Assembly: GCF_000315015.1 (NCBI RefSeq)
Contig: NZ_BAEP01000017.1
Coordinates: forward strand, 1-64,000
DNA from: Paraglaciecola mesophila KMM 241
GTDB taxonomy: Bacteria; Pseudomonadota; Gammaproteobacteria; Enterobacterales; Alteromonadaceae
Reading direction: 5' to 3'
Length of the DNA: 64,000 nt
In this document: one piece after another, positions 1 through 8,964 of the stretch
Layout of the letters: the number at the start of each line of letters is the position of its first letter
Numbering within the stretch: the first letter of the stretch is position 1
The notes under the pieces: model-generated
What the model saw: the letters and a program-made list of their open reading frames with translations, nothing else
What the model was told of the DNA's origin: nothing
Database searches by the model: none
Program-made: the position numbers and the translations under genes

Positions 1-2
1 AG

Positions 3-65
3 GATTCAGGTGTGCAAATTGTCCACTGGCGCAAGCAATTATCTAGCATGCTCGATAATCTTTAG
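3..65 (+). CDS. C-terminal end of an unidentified protein (partial)
   Basis: An open frame runs from the window edge to a TAG at 63-65 and gives a 20-residue tail ending in SMLDNL. It may be the 3' end of a gene that starts outside the window. The piece is too short to assign a family, and coding is only plausible. The next 160 bp before the convergent gene contain an inverted repeat (gaaacgtc at 94-101, gacgtttc at 122-129) but no clear terminator. Confidence 0.3.
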   Translation, partial: DSGVQIVHWRKQLSSMLDNL

Positions 66-226
66 CGAATTAGCTATTCATTTGTTCTTTTAAGAAACGT
101 CGCTTAACCGGGCAGTTAAAGGACGTTTCATATTCTTAAATAAATCAATAACTTAATAAAAACCTCTATAGTTATATAAATACATGTATCCAAGTTACAA
201 GTTAGTGGACTAAGACAAAACGAAGC

Positions 227-2959
227 TTACTCCATGTTGACTCGCTTATAGATTTTAAACTCGCCTCCCGCGTGCAATAACCCAAACATATGCAATAGTC
301 CGTCGTAATAGCGATACATTCCTGTTGGCGCGTCTTGTTGCCATAAGTAGTTCAGCATTTCGGTAGAAAACGGGTTTTCACTGATTGTGGCGCCTACCCC
401 ATTCATTGCTGTTCGCCCGTGACTGCGGTAATCGATACCCGGCTCGCGAGTTCCGTTAACCTCATACACAGCTATGAAATCAGCGTACTGCTCAACTTCG
501 CCTGCAAAAAAGTTAACTTGCTGCTCGACCAGAGACTGCAGAACAGGTGACTGACTTACCCAGTGATAATCCATGGCCATATTACCCATCACCCGGAATG
601 AGTCGTAGGCGCTTTTATGGCTATCAGGGTTAAAACTGGTCGTTTGCGGCTCGCCTTCGTGGCTAGCATAGTCACTGAATAGGCCCGTAACTGGATGAGC
701 TGATTTCGCCAAATACTGACGACTGATGGCAGCGCTCTCATGCCAATAATCATTGTTTTCATCTGCCCACAAAGCCCACATTTCGTAGAAAGCCGGTATG
801 TGGTATGAAGGGTCGGAGAAACTTGCCACATTGGTCGTCGTTACAAATTCAACTTGCTGATAAACGGGATGCATCATAAGCCGCGTACTGCTGTTATCAG
901 ATTTGGTGAAAATCATATCGTGGAGTATGTCATTTGCCTCTTGCTGATAATCGTAGATACCGTCAGCACTACCCCAACGGTTATTAGCAAAAAATAGCGC
1001 CATTGCGAAATACTCTTCGCCGTCTGGTGCTGGGTTGGTATCAATAGCATTATAAGGGGCATTGCCACTGAGTCGCCACGCGAAAAAGTCTTTGCTATTG
1101 CCGGACGTATTTTGCATTTTGGTTTTAGTAAATCGCCACAATTTGTCGAAGGTTTCTTGGTCGTCCATCATCACCGAGATCATCATGCCGTAAGACATGC
1201 CTTCAGAGCGAATATCGTTTGAGTCTATCGCCTTGATGAAGGCCATATCATCACCCACACCATACAGCACTGTGGTATCAGAAAGTTCAGGTGACGGCTC
1301 ACTGGGCGCTTGCCCCGCGACGAGGACATTGTCTATTTGGATGTCGCCAGTCAGTTCGGGCATTTTGCCATTTGCTACAAATTGCACACCTATGCCACGC
1401 AGTTGGCTAAAATCAAAACTGTCACTGATATAGCCAAATTCAGTGGCAGCGCTAACGTCGCTAAAACTGAGGGTGATAAATTCATCTTCAGGGAATCCAT
1501 CGACCATGGTGTAGCCCAAAAAGGCGGGTTGGTAATTGGCATCTTCCAGTACGAGTTGCACGACTAAGTTGCCGTCTGATACATAATTAGCGGGTATCTT
1601 TACATCAAAGCTGATATCGCGCCCACCAGTGATATCAACCGCGTTGAACTGTTGGTATTTAATGGTAAATACGTCACTATCGCTTAGCCAATTCGGGCTA
1701 ATTGATAACACATTATTACTTTGGCCATCGCCGTCTATCACACTTCCCACTGTCAGCGCCGGCTCAATAGCACTTCCATTGTTCGCCCCCGCACTCCACT
1801 GTGCAATGCCATTATCGAATGAATCTAAGAAACTTGGGGTGTTGTCTATTCCTGAGTTATCAACTGGTTGGTAAACGCTTACTTCTGAAAGAGTGATATT
1901 GCCACCAACATCCGCGCTTTTACCATTTGCTAAAAACTGGAACCCTATGCTACTGATTTGGCTAGAGTCGAACCCTTCAGATAAGTAACCGAAATTCCTA
2001 TCGGGGCCTAAATTTTTGACCAAAATGGTGCTGTCATTGGGTTGCGTTAATGTTCGATATGCAAAAAAACCTATACCACCAGATGAATCTTGGATAAAGA
2101 GCTGCATCGCCGTGGCACCGTCATCAACGTAGGCTTGATGAACAGCCATTTTGTATTCAACATCAACGCCTTGCGTTGCATCAATGGGCTCAAAAGGGCT
2201 TGAGAGAACCGCCAACGCGTCACCGCCACTTTGCCAATTTGGCGTGATAATTAAGGCCCCCTCTTGTTGAGAAAGTGTCGCCCCAACTTGTGAACCGTTA
2301 TCCGCATACCACTGCCAGTTATCTATACTGTCATCAAAACTTGCATAGTAAATTCGTTCGCCTTTACTAGGCTGCGGTGCAGCTTGGTCGGGCACCAATT
2401 CGAACAATTGCTCATAGGTGGCATTAATTTTTGCGGTGACTTGCTCTTGGGTTGCTAAGCCACGCTCAACAAAGAAATTCTTATATTCACCAGTGTGATA
2501 TGCAGCGTTCGGCGAAAAGTCATCGCTAATGGCATTGCCGCTTTGCTGGTACTCAACAACCCAATTTAAGTCCTGTTCATTGAATCGCGCTCGGCGGTTT
2601 TGGACTAATACGAACGGCTCTGTTAGCTCAAGCACGCTGTTCGCAGGTATTTCTGTAATACTGACACCGGAAGACTCTATTCGTGAATTAGGGTTAGTCG
2701 AAGTCACGTCTATTTGCACATCTTGAACGCGCTCAGCGTCATTTTTAACGAACACCGAAAACTCATATCGGTAATCACTTCGCCCTACCCGCGTTTTGTT
2801 TGTTAGCGTTAAGTGATCAATGCTCACTTCAGCATATGACGGCATACTGAAAGATGTTAAGAGCAGTGTTCCTAATGCTAATGCGACGCTCTTGCTCAAA
2901 GAAACGGTTTTCACTGTAGGGACACTGCTCATTGTATTATTGGCTGATAAAGTGCTCAT
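227..2959 (-). CDS. Secreted GH8 glycoside hydrolase (Rex/oligoxylanase-like) with two beta-sandwich modules
   Basis: A 910-residue exported enzyme. An N-terminal signal peptide spans about residues 20-43 (SYA/EV cleavage). A region of unknown fold follows (45-200), then two similar modules (about 203-365 and 377-548) that each open with a YASFDD/FLDSFDN-type motif and look like carbohydrate-binding beta-sandwiches. The C-terminal half (about 562-910) is glycoside hydrolase family 8. The motif SEGMSYG carries the likely general acid E586, and YDSFR carries the likely base D786. The PAPDGEEYF segment resembles reducing-end xylose-releasing exo-oligoxylanases more than endoglucanases. That sub-assignment is inference, and xylan oligosaccharides are the expected substrate. 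The start ATG overlaps the stop of the upstream gene by 4 bp, so translation is probably coupled. It carries no dockerin, unlike the enzymes at 46-56 kb. Confidence 0.85.
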   Translation of the reverse strand: MSTLSANNTMSSVPTVKTVSLSKSVALALGTLLLTSFSMPSYAEVSIDHLTLTNKTRVGRSDYRYEFSVFVKNDAERVQDVQIDVTSTNPNSRIESSGVSITEIPANSVLELTEPFVLVQNRRARFNEQDLNWVVEYQQSGNAISDDFSPNAAYHTGEYKNFFVERGLATQEQVTAKINATYEQLFELVPDQAAPQPSKGERIYYASFDDSIDNWQWYADNGSQVGATLSQQEGALIITPNWQSGGDALAVLSSPFEPIDATQGVDVEYKMAVHQAYVDDGATAMQLFIQDSSGGIGFFAYRTLTQPNDSTILVKNLGPDRNFGYLSEGFDSSQISSIGFQFLANGKSADVGGNITLSEVSVYQPVDNSGIDNTPSFLDSFDNGIAQWSAGANNGSAIEPALTVGSVIDGDGQSNNVLSISPNWLSDSDVFTIKYQQFNAVDITGGRDISFDVKIPANYVSDGNLVVQLVLEDANYQPAFLGYTMVDGFPEDEFITLSFSDVSAATEFGYISDSFDFSQLRGIGVQFVANGKMPELTGDIQIDNVLVAGQAPSEPSPELSDTTVLYGVGDDMAFIKAIDSNDIRSEGMSYGMMISVMMDDQETFDKLWRFTKTKMQNTSGNSKDFFAWRLSGNAPYNAIDTNPAPDGEEYFAMALFFANNRWGSADGIYDYQQEANDILHDMIFTKSDNSSTRLMMHPVYQQVEFVTTTNVASFSDPSYHIPAFYEMWALWADENNDYWHESAAISRQYLAKSAHPVTGLFSDYASHEGEPQTTSFNPDSHKSAYDSFRVMGNMAMDYHWVSQSPVLQSLVEQQVNFFAGEVEQYADFIAVYEVNGTREPGIDYRSHGRTAMNGVGATISENPFSTEMLNYLWQQDAPTGMYRYYDGLLHMFGLLHAGGEFKIYKRVNME

Positions 2960-3549
2960 GCTGTCACCCCTTCGCCCGCGCGATGATGAGTATTTTCACC
3001 TAGCCCCCCTTCAGAATTAGTCTTACGCTGGGGCCTTGCGAAACGGCCCATTACACCAACGAAAACGATGAAGAATAACGCACTCATTGGCGCGTTAACG
3101 GCTTGCGTTGCACTTAGTTGATACTCACCTTCGCTTGTTATATCAAAAGAGTTTGCGTCATAGGTTTCGAAGCGCTGCGTGGTACTGATTAACTCTGCGT
3201 TAGCGGTCCAATCGAACACAACGGATAACCCAGATAATGTTTCACCTGCCCGTAACGGGCTAGCTAATGCCAAGGCATCGACGAATCCGTCTTCTTCTAG
3301 GCCAAATATAATTTGTGCCGGCGCAACAAATACGTCCCAATCAGCTGGGCTGGAAAGCAACGCTACGTTGTCGAACAAACTATATTGAAAATATACAGTG
3401 AGTCCATCTATGGTATTTTGGCTGTCATTAAAAAATTGATAGTCAGCTTGATATTGCTGTCCGCTTAGTTTGGTTACATCAGAATTAATGATCAGTGCAT
3501 GGGCGTTTAAGCAACTAAATAATAAGGTCAGTATCAGTAGTTTCTTCAT
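2956..3549 (-). CDS. Exported protein with PEP-CTERM-like C-terminal anchor
   Basis: A 197-residue protein of unknown function. It has a signal peptide (residues 1-18, cleavage near AHA/LI) and a predicted beta-rich body. Near the C-terminus lies an NAPMSA motif, a hydrophobic helix and the basic cluster RFARPQRK. This arrangement resembles PEP-CTERM sorting tails, but about 20 residues follow the basic cluster, which is unusual. The SD AGAGGA lies 5 nt before the ATG. It is the first gene of a two-gene operon with the GH8 enzyme and overlaps it by 4 bp. It could hold or present the hydrolase at the surface; that role is inferred from context only. Confidence 0.6.
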   Translation of the reverse strand: MKKLLILTLLFSCLNAHALIINSDVTKLSGQQYQADYQFFNDSQNTIDGLTVYFQYSLFDNVALLSSPADWDVFVAPAQIIFGLEEDGFVDALALASPLRAGETLSGLSVVFDWTANAELISTTQRFETYDANSFDITSEGEYQLSATQAVNAPMSALFFIVFVGVMGRFARPQRKTNSEGGLGENTHHRAGEGVTA

Positions 3550-3606
3550 CGGCTTCCTCTTGGTGTTTTATTTTGTTTTGTTGTGGTTTGTAATGTCTTA
3601 CTAGGC

Positions 3607-3634
3607 CTATCAGTGATCTTGTGATCACTGATAG
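3607..3634. promoter_or_regulatory. Perfect 12-bp inverted repeat, 4-nt loop
   Basis: The arms ctatcagtgatc and gatcactgatag are exact complements with loop ttgt. It sits 58-85 bp upstream of the start of the GH8-operon leader gene and has no T-run on either side. It is therefore more likely a dimeric repressor operator or a 5'-UTR hairpin than a terminator. The cognate regulator is unknown. Confidence 0.45.
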
Positions 3635-3646
3635 CTGTTGTGTAAG

Positions 3647-3677
3647 TTTGAGCATTACGCGTAAAGCAATGCTCAAA
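3647..3677. promoter_or_regulatory. 10-bp inverted repeat, 11-nt spacer
   Basis: The arms tttgagcatt (3647-3656) and aatgctcaaa (3668-3677) are exact complements. It lies just upstream of the previous palindrome, in the presumed GH8-operon promoter region. It may be a second operator. No assigned regulator. Confidence 0.35.
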
Positions 3678-3908
3678 ATGCTGGTCTACTTCAACCAGCA
3701 ACCATTCACACTCGCCTTATTGTCATAAAGACTACACAAGGAAATCAACATTATTAACACAGGATTTACATTTAGAGGTATTTCATAAGACGTTTGTAAG
3801 ACGACGTAAAAAACGAGCGAGGAAAAACACCAAGAAAGTAACGAGAGAAGTATCGAGCGAACTAACGAGAGAACTGAAAAGCACGCAGAGACGGAATTCG
3901 CTAAACGT

Positions 3909-3942
3909 AAAAAAGCCGAGACATATCTCAGATATGCTCGGC
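3909..3942 (-). terminator. Rho-independent terminator of ahpF
   Basis: Read on the minus strand, a stem gccgag/ctcggc extended by catatct/agatatg (one bulge) is followed directly by six T. It lies 57 bp after the ahpF stop. Confidence 0.85.
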
Positions 3943-3998
3943 AAGGGGTGTCACACAATGAACTTGGTTATGGGTTGTAGGCTTAGATATTACGCGGA

Positions 3999-5606
3999 TC
4001 AAGCTGCCTTTTCGCTGACACTATTTTCAACTGACGGGGCATTTTCGTCAGTCGGCGCTCTAAGTAAGTAATCGAACGCACCGAGTGCAGCATTGGCTCC
4101 ATCACCCATGGCGATGATAATTTGCTTGTAAGGCGAAGTCGTTACATCACCTGCGGCGAACACACCTTCAATGGAGGTTTCACCACGTTGACCTACCTCA
4201 ATTTCACCTCGAGCAGTTAAGGCAATATCACCTTTTAACCATTCGGTGTTTGGCACCAAACCAATTTGAACAAAGATACCAGCCAATTCTACCTGCTTAG
4301 TTTCTTGGTTAGCTCGGTCTTGATAGGTTAGGCCCGTAACACGTTTGCCATCACCTACCACTTCTGTCGTCATGGCATTTAGGATAATGTCGATATTGTT
4401 AGCGGCTTTCGCTTTGCGCTGAAGTACTTCATCCGCACGCAATTTTGTATCAAATTCAAGTACGGTCACATGCTCAACGATATTGGCTAAATCAAGAGCC
4501 GCTTCGATACCCGAGTTACCACCACCGATAACAGCAACGCGCTTGCCTTTAAATAATGGCCCATCGCAGTGTGGGCAATATGCGACACCTGCACCACGAT
4601 ACTGCTGTTCGCCGGGTACATTCATTTCGCGCCATCTGGCGCCAGTCGCTAGCATCACTGTTTTACTGGATAACAGTGCGCCATTCTCAAGCTCGATATT
4701 GATCAAGCCCTCTTTTGTTAATTTCACAGCTTTATTATTCGCCATGATGTCCACATCATAGTCTTTCACATGTTGTTCAAGGCCTGACACGAGTTTGGGG
4801 CCGTCAGTCGCTTTAACCGAAATAAAGTTTTCAATCGCCATGGTGTCAGTCACTTGCCCACCAAACTTTTCGGCCACAATTCCAGTACGAATGCCTTTTC
4901 TAGCCGCATATATTGCCGCTGCTGCCCCTGCTGGACCGCCGCCTACAATGAGCATGTCATAGGGTGCTTTGTCATTTAGTGACTGGGCTTGTTTGGCATC
5001 TGCCTGGGGGTCAATTTTGCTCAAAATCTTATCAATGGTCACTGCACCTTGGGTAAACAGCTCGCCATTTAAGTACACGCTTGGTACTGACATGATATTG
5101 CGCTGTGTCACTTCTTCTTGAAACAGTGAACCATCGATCATGGTATTGGTAATATTTGGGTTGATAACGGACAAAACGTTTAATGCTTGCACTACCCCAG
5201 GGCAGGTCTGACAGCTCAACGAAACGTATGTCTCAAATTGATAAGAACCAGAGAGTGATTTAATTTCAGCTACTTGCTGCTCACTGATTTTTACCGGGTG
5301 CCCTCCACTATTTAGCAGCGCGAGTACTAATGAAGTAAATTCATGCCCCATGGGTACACCAGCGAAAGTAACTGAGGTGTTGTTTTTAATAGAAACCACT
5401 TCCATCGACGGTTTTCTAATCTCACTTTTAGTCTGTGCTACTACATTGACCAAGGGAGATAATTCAGCAATTTCATTGGCAAGCTCGCTAATTTCTGCTG
5501 ATTTCTTGGCTTGATGTTGCTCATCAACAGCTATGCGTAACTCCACTGGTGAAGTTAAATTTTCTAAATAAGTCGCCAATTGGCCTTTTAATTTTGCGTC
5601 TAACAT
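3999..5606 (-). CDS. ahpF: Alkyl hydroperoxide reductase subunit F
   Basis: A 535-residue flavoprotein that passes electrons from NAD(P)H to AhpC in the cytosol. An N-terminal tandem thioredoxin-fold domain (1-200) carries the CQTC disulfide at C132/C135. The thioredoxin-reductase-like part has the FAD motif GGGPAG at 222-227, the NAD-binding GGGNSG at 361-366 and the redox pair CPHC at C344/C347. Length is close to the usual 520-530, with an extra acidic C-terminal tail of about 15 residues. It follows ahpC with 80 bp between them, including a 9-bp stem-loop, and ends before a clear terminator. Confidence 0.97.
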   Translation of the reverse strand: MLDAKLKGQLATYLENLTSPVELRIAVDEQHQAKKSAEISELANEIAELSPLVNVVAQTKSEIRKPSMEVVSIKNNTSVTFAGVPMGHEFTSLVLALLNSGGHPVKISEQQVAEIKSLSGSYQFETYVSLSCQTCPGVVQALNVLSVINPNITNTMIDGSLFQEEVTQRNIMSVPSVYLNGELFTQGAVTIDKILSKIDPQADAKQAQSLNDKAPYDMLIVGGGPAGAAAAIYAARKGIRTGIVAEKFGGQVTDTMAIENFISVKATDGPKLVSGLEQHVKDYDVDIMANNKAVKLTKEGLINIELENGALLSSKTVMLATGARWREMNVPGEQQYRGAGVAYCPHCDGPLFKGKRVAVIGGGNSGIEAALDLANIVEHVTVLEFDTKLRADEVLQRKAKAANNIDIILNAMTTEVVGDGKRVTGLTYQDRANQETKQVELAGIFVQIGLVPNTEWLKGDIALTARGEIEVGQRGETSIEGVFAAGDVTTSPYKQIIIAMGDGANAALGAFDYLLRAPTDENAPSVENSVSEKAA

Positions 5607-5640
5607 AGATTACTCCAATAGACTGATGATGTTTAGGAAC

Positions 5641-5666
5641 AGGTTGGTCCGTGTAAAGACCAACCT
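5641..5666 (-). repeat. Stem-loop between ahpC and ahpF
   Basis: The arms aggttggtc (5641-5649) and gaccaacct (5658-5666) are exact complements with an 8-nt loop. No T-run follows, so it is more likely an RNA-stability or processing element that separates the ahpC and ahpF segments of one transcript than a strong terminator. Confidence 0.5.
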
Positions 5667-5686
5667 TGATTCAAGCTAATGTTGCG

Positions 5687-6256
5687 TTAGATTTTGCCGA
5701 CTAGGTCAAGTGAAGGCGTCAATGTTTCTTCGCCTGGCTGCCATGCTGCTGGGCACACTTCGCCGTCGTGATTGGCTACGTATTGTGCAGCTTGCACTTT
5801 ACGCAGAAGCTCACTTGCAGAGCGCCCGATACCTAAATCGTGAATCTCAGCAATTTTGATTTCGCCTTCAGGGTTCACCACAAATGTACCGCGAAGTGCT
5901 AAGCCATCTTCTTCGATCATGACGCCGAAATTACGAGTAATCTTGCCTGTTGGGTCGCCGATCATCGCGAATTCAATTTTGTTGATGGTGTCTGAGCTGC
6001 TATGCCATGCTTTATGCGTAAAATGGGTATCAGTTGATACAGAGTAAACGTCAACACCTAGCTCTTGCAGTTTCGCGTAGTGATCAGCTAAATCACCTAA
6101 TTCGGTTGGGCATACAAACGTGAAGTCTGCTGGGTAAAACATGAAAATTGCCCATTTGCCTTCAATGTCCTTTTCTGACACTTCAACAAACTCGCCATTT
6201 TTGAATGCAGTTGCGTTAAACGGTAAAACCTTGGTATTGATAAGAGATTGTGTCAT
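5687..6256 (-). CDS. ahpC: Alkyl hydroperoxide reductase subunit C (typical 2-Cys peroxiredoxin)
   Basis: A 189-residue Prx1/AhpC-type peroxidase. The peroxidatic Cys is C49 in FVCPTEL, and the resolving Cys is C168 in EVCPAAW. The C-terminus SLDLVGKI is that of the enterobacterial AhpC group. It reduces H2O2 and organic peroxides and is recycled by AhpF, encoded next. The SD GAGGAA precedes the ATG by about 8 nt and can pair with an upstream TTCCTCG. Confidence 0.97.
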   Translation of the reverse strand: MTQSLINTKVLPFNATAFKNGEFVEVSEKDIEGKWAIFMFYPADFTFVCPTELGDLADHYAKLQELGVDVYSVSTDTHFTHKAWHSSSDTINKIEFAMIGDPTGKITRNFGVMIEEDGLALRGTFVVNPEGEIKIAEIHDLGIGRSASELLRKVQAAQYVANHDGEVCPAAWQPGEETLTPSLDLVGKI

Positions 6257-6263
6257 TGAGATA

Positions 6264-6300
6264 TTCCTCGTTACGTTGAATTGTGGGTTACTTCGAGGAA
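6264..6300 (-). promoter_or_regulatory. Possible SD-sequestering hairpin in ahpC leader
   Basis: On the minus strand, TTCCTCG (plus 6294-6300) is complementary to CGAGGAA (plus 6264-6270), which contains the ahpC SD. The loop is 23 nt. It would act only if transcription starts upstream of 6300, which is likely but not shown. Confidence 0.35.
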
Positions 6301-6418
6301 AATAATAAGACTGATACTGATAAGTTTAAATTAATTAAAATCGATTGTTGAAATCTATTTTTTTGATTAGGCTTGCCGGCGAGTTTTAATGGCAGATCTA
6401 TCACGGGAGGTTAAACGT

Positions 6419-6462
6419 AAAAAACCGCTCAACTTTGCCTATTAAGACAACGCATGAGCGGT
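6419..6462 (-). terminator. Terminator of the TonB2 operon
   Basis: Minus-strand stem accgctca/tgagcggt with a 23-nt loop, followed by a run of six T. It lies about 100 bp after the TPR gene stop. Confidence 0.65.
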
Positions 6463-6559
6463 GAGAGGTTCTCTGCTAGCGCGACCAGCACGCTAGAATT
6501 ATAGATTTTATTATACTGAGCAAAACCAATGTTTTGTTATTTTTAAGCTCTAAACAGCA

Positions 6560-7903
6560 TTACTGAGAAAGTGATACAGTGAGTCGGTCAGCGCTGGCTT
6601 TTTCAGTTTCTACAAACTTTGACCACTGCTGCGCCATACCCTTACTACTATTAAATTTCTCAGCTTCGGCCAATTCATTCAATGCTTCGTTGTATTGCCC
6701 TACGTTGAAGAACGCCATGCCTTTTACTAAGTGCACCGTGCCTTCGTTACGTAAACCGCCTTTTTCCAATGCTGCCTCTGAAGCTGAAATAGCTTGTTGC
6801 CACTTTTCCATGTTCAGATAAATTTGCCCTAATTGTGCATCAAGTTCGCCGTCGTCAGACAAGTCAGCCGCCGCTTTCATAACCGGCACCGCTTCTTCAT
6901 TTTCCTTGGCTAACACCCAACACTGTGACAAAAACTTCAAATTTTTCAGATTTTTGTCAAGTGCGCCACTCTCAAAGCCTTTTTCAATTAAACGAGCTCC
7001 TTTAAACGGCATTTGGTGATAGTAATAAAGCTGTGCGAGGTTAAACATGTCAGAGCCGCTTTCGATATAGCCTTGCTGATACGCGGTTTCAAGAATGGCT
7101 AATTGCTTTTGCTCTTCGCCTAGTTCGCCGTACATGCCAGCTAGTTGCACCCAATATTTGGGCTTATCAAAATGCCTGACCAATTTCAGCAGTACGTCTT
7201 TTACCTTTTCAGATTGCTTTAGTTCGTAATACACCGCACGTTGCAATACATACCAATTTTCATCTGGGATATCGTCTTGTGCTTCAACAATCTCAATCGC
7301 TTTTTCGATATAGCTAGCGGCTTTATCGTAAGATTTTTGCTGATACATAGCCTGCGCTTTTAACACGTAGTTTTTAGCCGGTATTTCAGAGTTTGAATTA
7401 ACCGATGCATTTAACGTTTCCCAGCGCTCTAAAAAGGCCACTGTTTTGTCAAAGTTGCCTCGCATCATGTGCAGTTGTGCCAAACTAAATAAGGTGCTGA
7501 GCTCAAATGACTCTGGGATCGGCTGTTGCTCTACTACGGTTTCAAACGAGGCGATCGCTTCATCAAAGCGCTCAACGTTATAGTAAATAAAACCATAAAA
7601 GTTATACATCATGGCCAGCTCATAGCTGTTCATCGAGCTCGCTTTACCTTTCACGTTTTCCAAGGCTTCAAGGGCTTCGTCAGTTTTACCCTCGTCAGCC
7701 AATTTTTGTGCCCGCGAAAGCTGGTCGTACACTTTCACTCTAAGGGCTGGCGTTCTTCGGGTTTCACGTTGGCTGTCTTCTTGTGCATGGGCATTTTTCA
7801 TTGCCATCGGCGTGACATTAATGCCCAGACCAATCACTGCACATAATGCCAAACCTAAAACCTTGCATGAGAGGTTACTGCTTTTTTTATTGTTTAATTT
7901 CAT
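6560..7903 (-). CDS. Periplasmic TPR-repeat protein of the TonB2 cluster
   Basis: About 447 residues. A signal peptide ends near residue 41 (AHA/QE), followed by many tetratricopeptide-like helical pairs (EALEALENV, DEAIASFETVV, QQAISASEAALEKG, NEALNELAEAEKF). It is the last gene of the operon, 11 nt after tonB. A TPR protein at this place is standard in Vibrio/Shewanella-type TonB2 clusters; its exact task there is not firmly known, and protein-protein scaffolding is expected. The open frame begins one codon earlier at a TTG; the ATG at 7903 behind GGGGG is preferred. Confidence 0.85.
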   Translation of the reverse strand: MKLNNKKSSNLSCKVLGLALCAVIGLGINVTPMAMKNAHAQEDSQRETRRTPALRVKVYDQLSRAQKLADEGKTDEALEALENVKGKASSMNSYELAMMYNFYGFIYYNVERFDEAIASFETVVEQQPIPESFELSTLFSLAQLHMMRGNFDKTVAFLERWETLNASVNSNSEIPAKNYVLKAQAMYQQKSYDKAASYIEKAIEIVEAQDDIPDENWYVLQRAVYYELKQSEKVKDVLLKLVRHFDKPKYWVQLAGMYGELGEEQKQLAILETAYQQGYIESGSDMFNLAQLYYYHQMPFKGARLIEKGFESGALDKNLKNLKFLSQCWVLAKENEEAVPVMKAAADLSDDGELDAQLGQIYLNMEKWQQAISASEAALEKGGLRNEGTVHLVKGMAFFNVGQYNEALNELAEAEKFNSSKGMAQQWSKFVETEKASADRLTVSLSQ

Positions 7904-7914
7904 CAAGCCCCCAA

Positions 7915-8523
7915 TTAACCATCAATCTGGAAAGAAATACGGTTTTGCACACCAGCCACTTCAGCAGGCTCACCGTTGACTACCCGAGGTTTGTATTTAA
8001 ATTTAAGTGCTGCATCAATTGCCGCTTGGTTAAACAAATCTGCAGGTTGAGCGTCTACTACAAACGGATTTTTCACCGAACCCTGCTTCGACACTGTAAA
8101 TTCAACAATAACGTAGCCTTCGATACCACGAGATAGCGCACGTCGAGGATAAACCGGTGCCACTTTCACAATTGGCAGATATTCCCCGTCACCCGATTCA
8201 AGTGCTAGGCCGCCATCTAACGATAAGCCTTCGTTAACGTCGGCTCCAAAGTCCATTCCATTGCCCTCAGCATTCGGTGTAGGCGAATCCATCTGCGGTT
8301 GCTCCATCGCTGGAGGTGGCGCTTCTGGCTTAGGTGGCTTCTTGGGTTTGCGATCCTTCTTCTGGGCGGATTCTTCTTTTTTCACCCGCACGAAATCCAG
8401 CACACTGCCCTTTGCTGGCTCAGTTAATGCGCTACCACCACTTTTGATCAGTGATTGCATCACGAAAAACAGACTCAGCGTCACAATGGCTGACAACGCT
8501 ATCGCTATGAGATATCTAAGCAT
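7915..8523 (-). CDS. tonB2: TonB2-type energy transducer
   Basis: 202 residues. An N-terminal membrane anchor (5-26) is followed by a basic, Pro-rich spacer (KPKKPPKPEAPPP around 60-73) and a C-terminal TonB domain (about 110-202) with YPRRAL, GYVIVEFTV and FKYKPR segments. It couples the inner-membrane proton motive force to outer-membrane receptors through ExbB/ExbD. Shorter and less Pro-rich than E. coli TonB, as usual for TonB2. It sits 3 nt after exbD. Confidence 0.93.
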   Translation of the reverse strand: MLRYLIAIALSAIVTLSLFFVMQSLIKSGGSALTEPAKGSVLDFVRVKKEESAQKKDRKPKKPPKPEAPPPAMEQPQMDSPTPNAEGNGMDFGADVNEGLSLDGGLALESGDGEYLPIVKVAPVYPRRALSRGIEGYVIVEFTVSKQGSVKNPFVVDAQPADLFNQAAIDAALKFKYKPRVVNGEPAEVAGVQNRISFQIDG

Positions 8524-8526
8524 GGT

Positions 8527-8934
8527 CTAGGGCTCTTGCGCTGCAATCGAAACATCGGTAATACCGGCGGCGCGAGAAGCGTCCATTACCTTAATTAAGG
8601 TTTCGGTAGTCGATTTTTTATCCGCTTGGATCACCACAGTACCTTGTGGGTTTTCCGCATGCAGACGCTCGATATTCGCTTGAACTGCACGCACATCAAT
8701 TTTACGTTTGTTGATCCAGATTTCGCCTTTGTCACTGATGGCTATCAGAATATTGGCGCGGTCTTTCTTGACCGCTGTTGCCGCTTCAGGACGATTCACA
8801 TCAATTCCCGATTCTTTAACGAAAGACGCGGTGACGATAAAGAAAATCAACATGATAAATACCACGTCCAGCATCGGTGTCATGTCGATTGCTGCTTCTT
8901 CTTCGTCCATCAAATTTTGAAAATGTTGTTTCAT
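8527..8934 (-). CDS. exbD2: ExbD-type proton channel subunit (TonB2 system)
   Basis: 135 residues from the ATG at 8934. A single transmembrane helix follows the motif DMTPMLDVVF, whose Asp (D23 in this numbering) is the conserved protonatable residue of ExbD/TolR. The rest is a periplasmic domain. The longest open frame begins five codons earlier at a TTG, but GGAAGAG then lies exactly as SD 6 nt before this ATG, so the shorter form is chosen. It works with the ExbB homologue encoded 30 nt upstream. Confidence 0.93.
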   Translation of the reverse strand: MKQHFQNLMDEEEAAIDMTPMLDVVFIMLIFFIVTASFVKESGIDVNRPEAATAVKKDRANILIAISDKGEIWINKRKIDVRAVQANIERLHAENPQGTVVIQADKKSTTETLIKVMDASRAAGITDVSIAAQEP

Positions 8935-8964
8935 AACTGTCTCTTCCAAGGCGCAGTAGGCTGG

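Larger units (their letters stand above)
3550..3998. other. Intergenic region upstream of the GH8 operon
   Basis: 449 bp between the GH8 operon and ahpF. It holds two strong inverted repeats (3607-3634 and 3647-3677) in the leader or promoter of the GH8 operon, a purine-rich stretch with four degenerate copies of an aacgagMgaa-type decamer (about 3812-3873), and the ahpF terminator (3909-3942). A hydrophobic 90-codon minus-strand frame here (3686-3958) is not accepted as a gene. Confidence 0.6.
6257..6559. other. ahpC promoter region and TonB2-operon terminator
   Basis: 303 bp. The ahpC-proximal part is AT-rich and should hold its promoter. I looked for an OxyR-type ATAG-N7-CTAT array and found only a partial match (ATAG near 6352-6355), so no site is claimed. 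An inverted repeat at 6264-6270/6294-6300 could hide the ahpC SD. The distal part holds the terminator of the TonB2 operon and a small ctagcg/cgctag repeat (6476-6496). Confidence 0.6.

Noticed and set aside
3812-3873. Degenerate aacgagMgaa-type repeats
   Set aside because: Only four imperfect copies at irregular distances; too weak to call an iteron or a defined repeat family.
3686-3958. 90-codon hydrophobic open frame on the minus strand
   Set aside because: It spans the ahpF terminator and a purine-rich repeat stretch and has no SD. Its Leu/Ser bias comes from the repeat composition.
6301-6420. Possible OxyR site before ahpC
   Set aside because: Only one ATAG quarter-site fits; the remaining three quarters of the ATAG/CTAT array are missing.
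7526-8136. Plus-strand open frames opposite the TPR and tonB genes
   Set aside because: They are antisense to well-supported genes and match no family.
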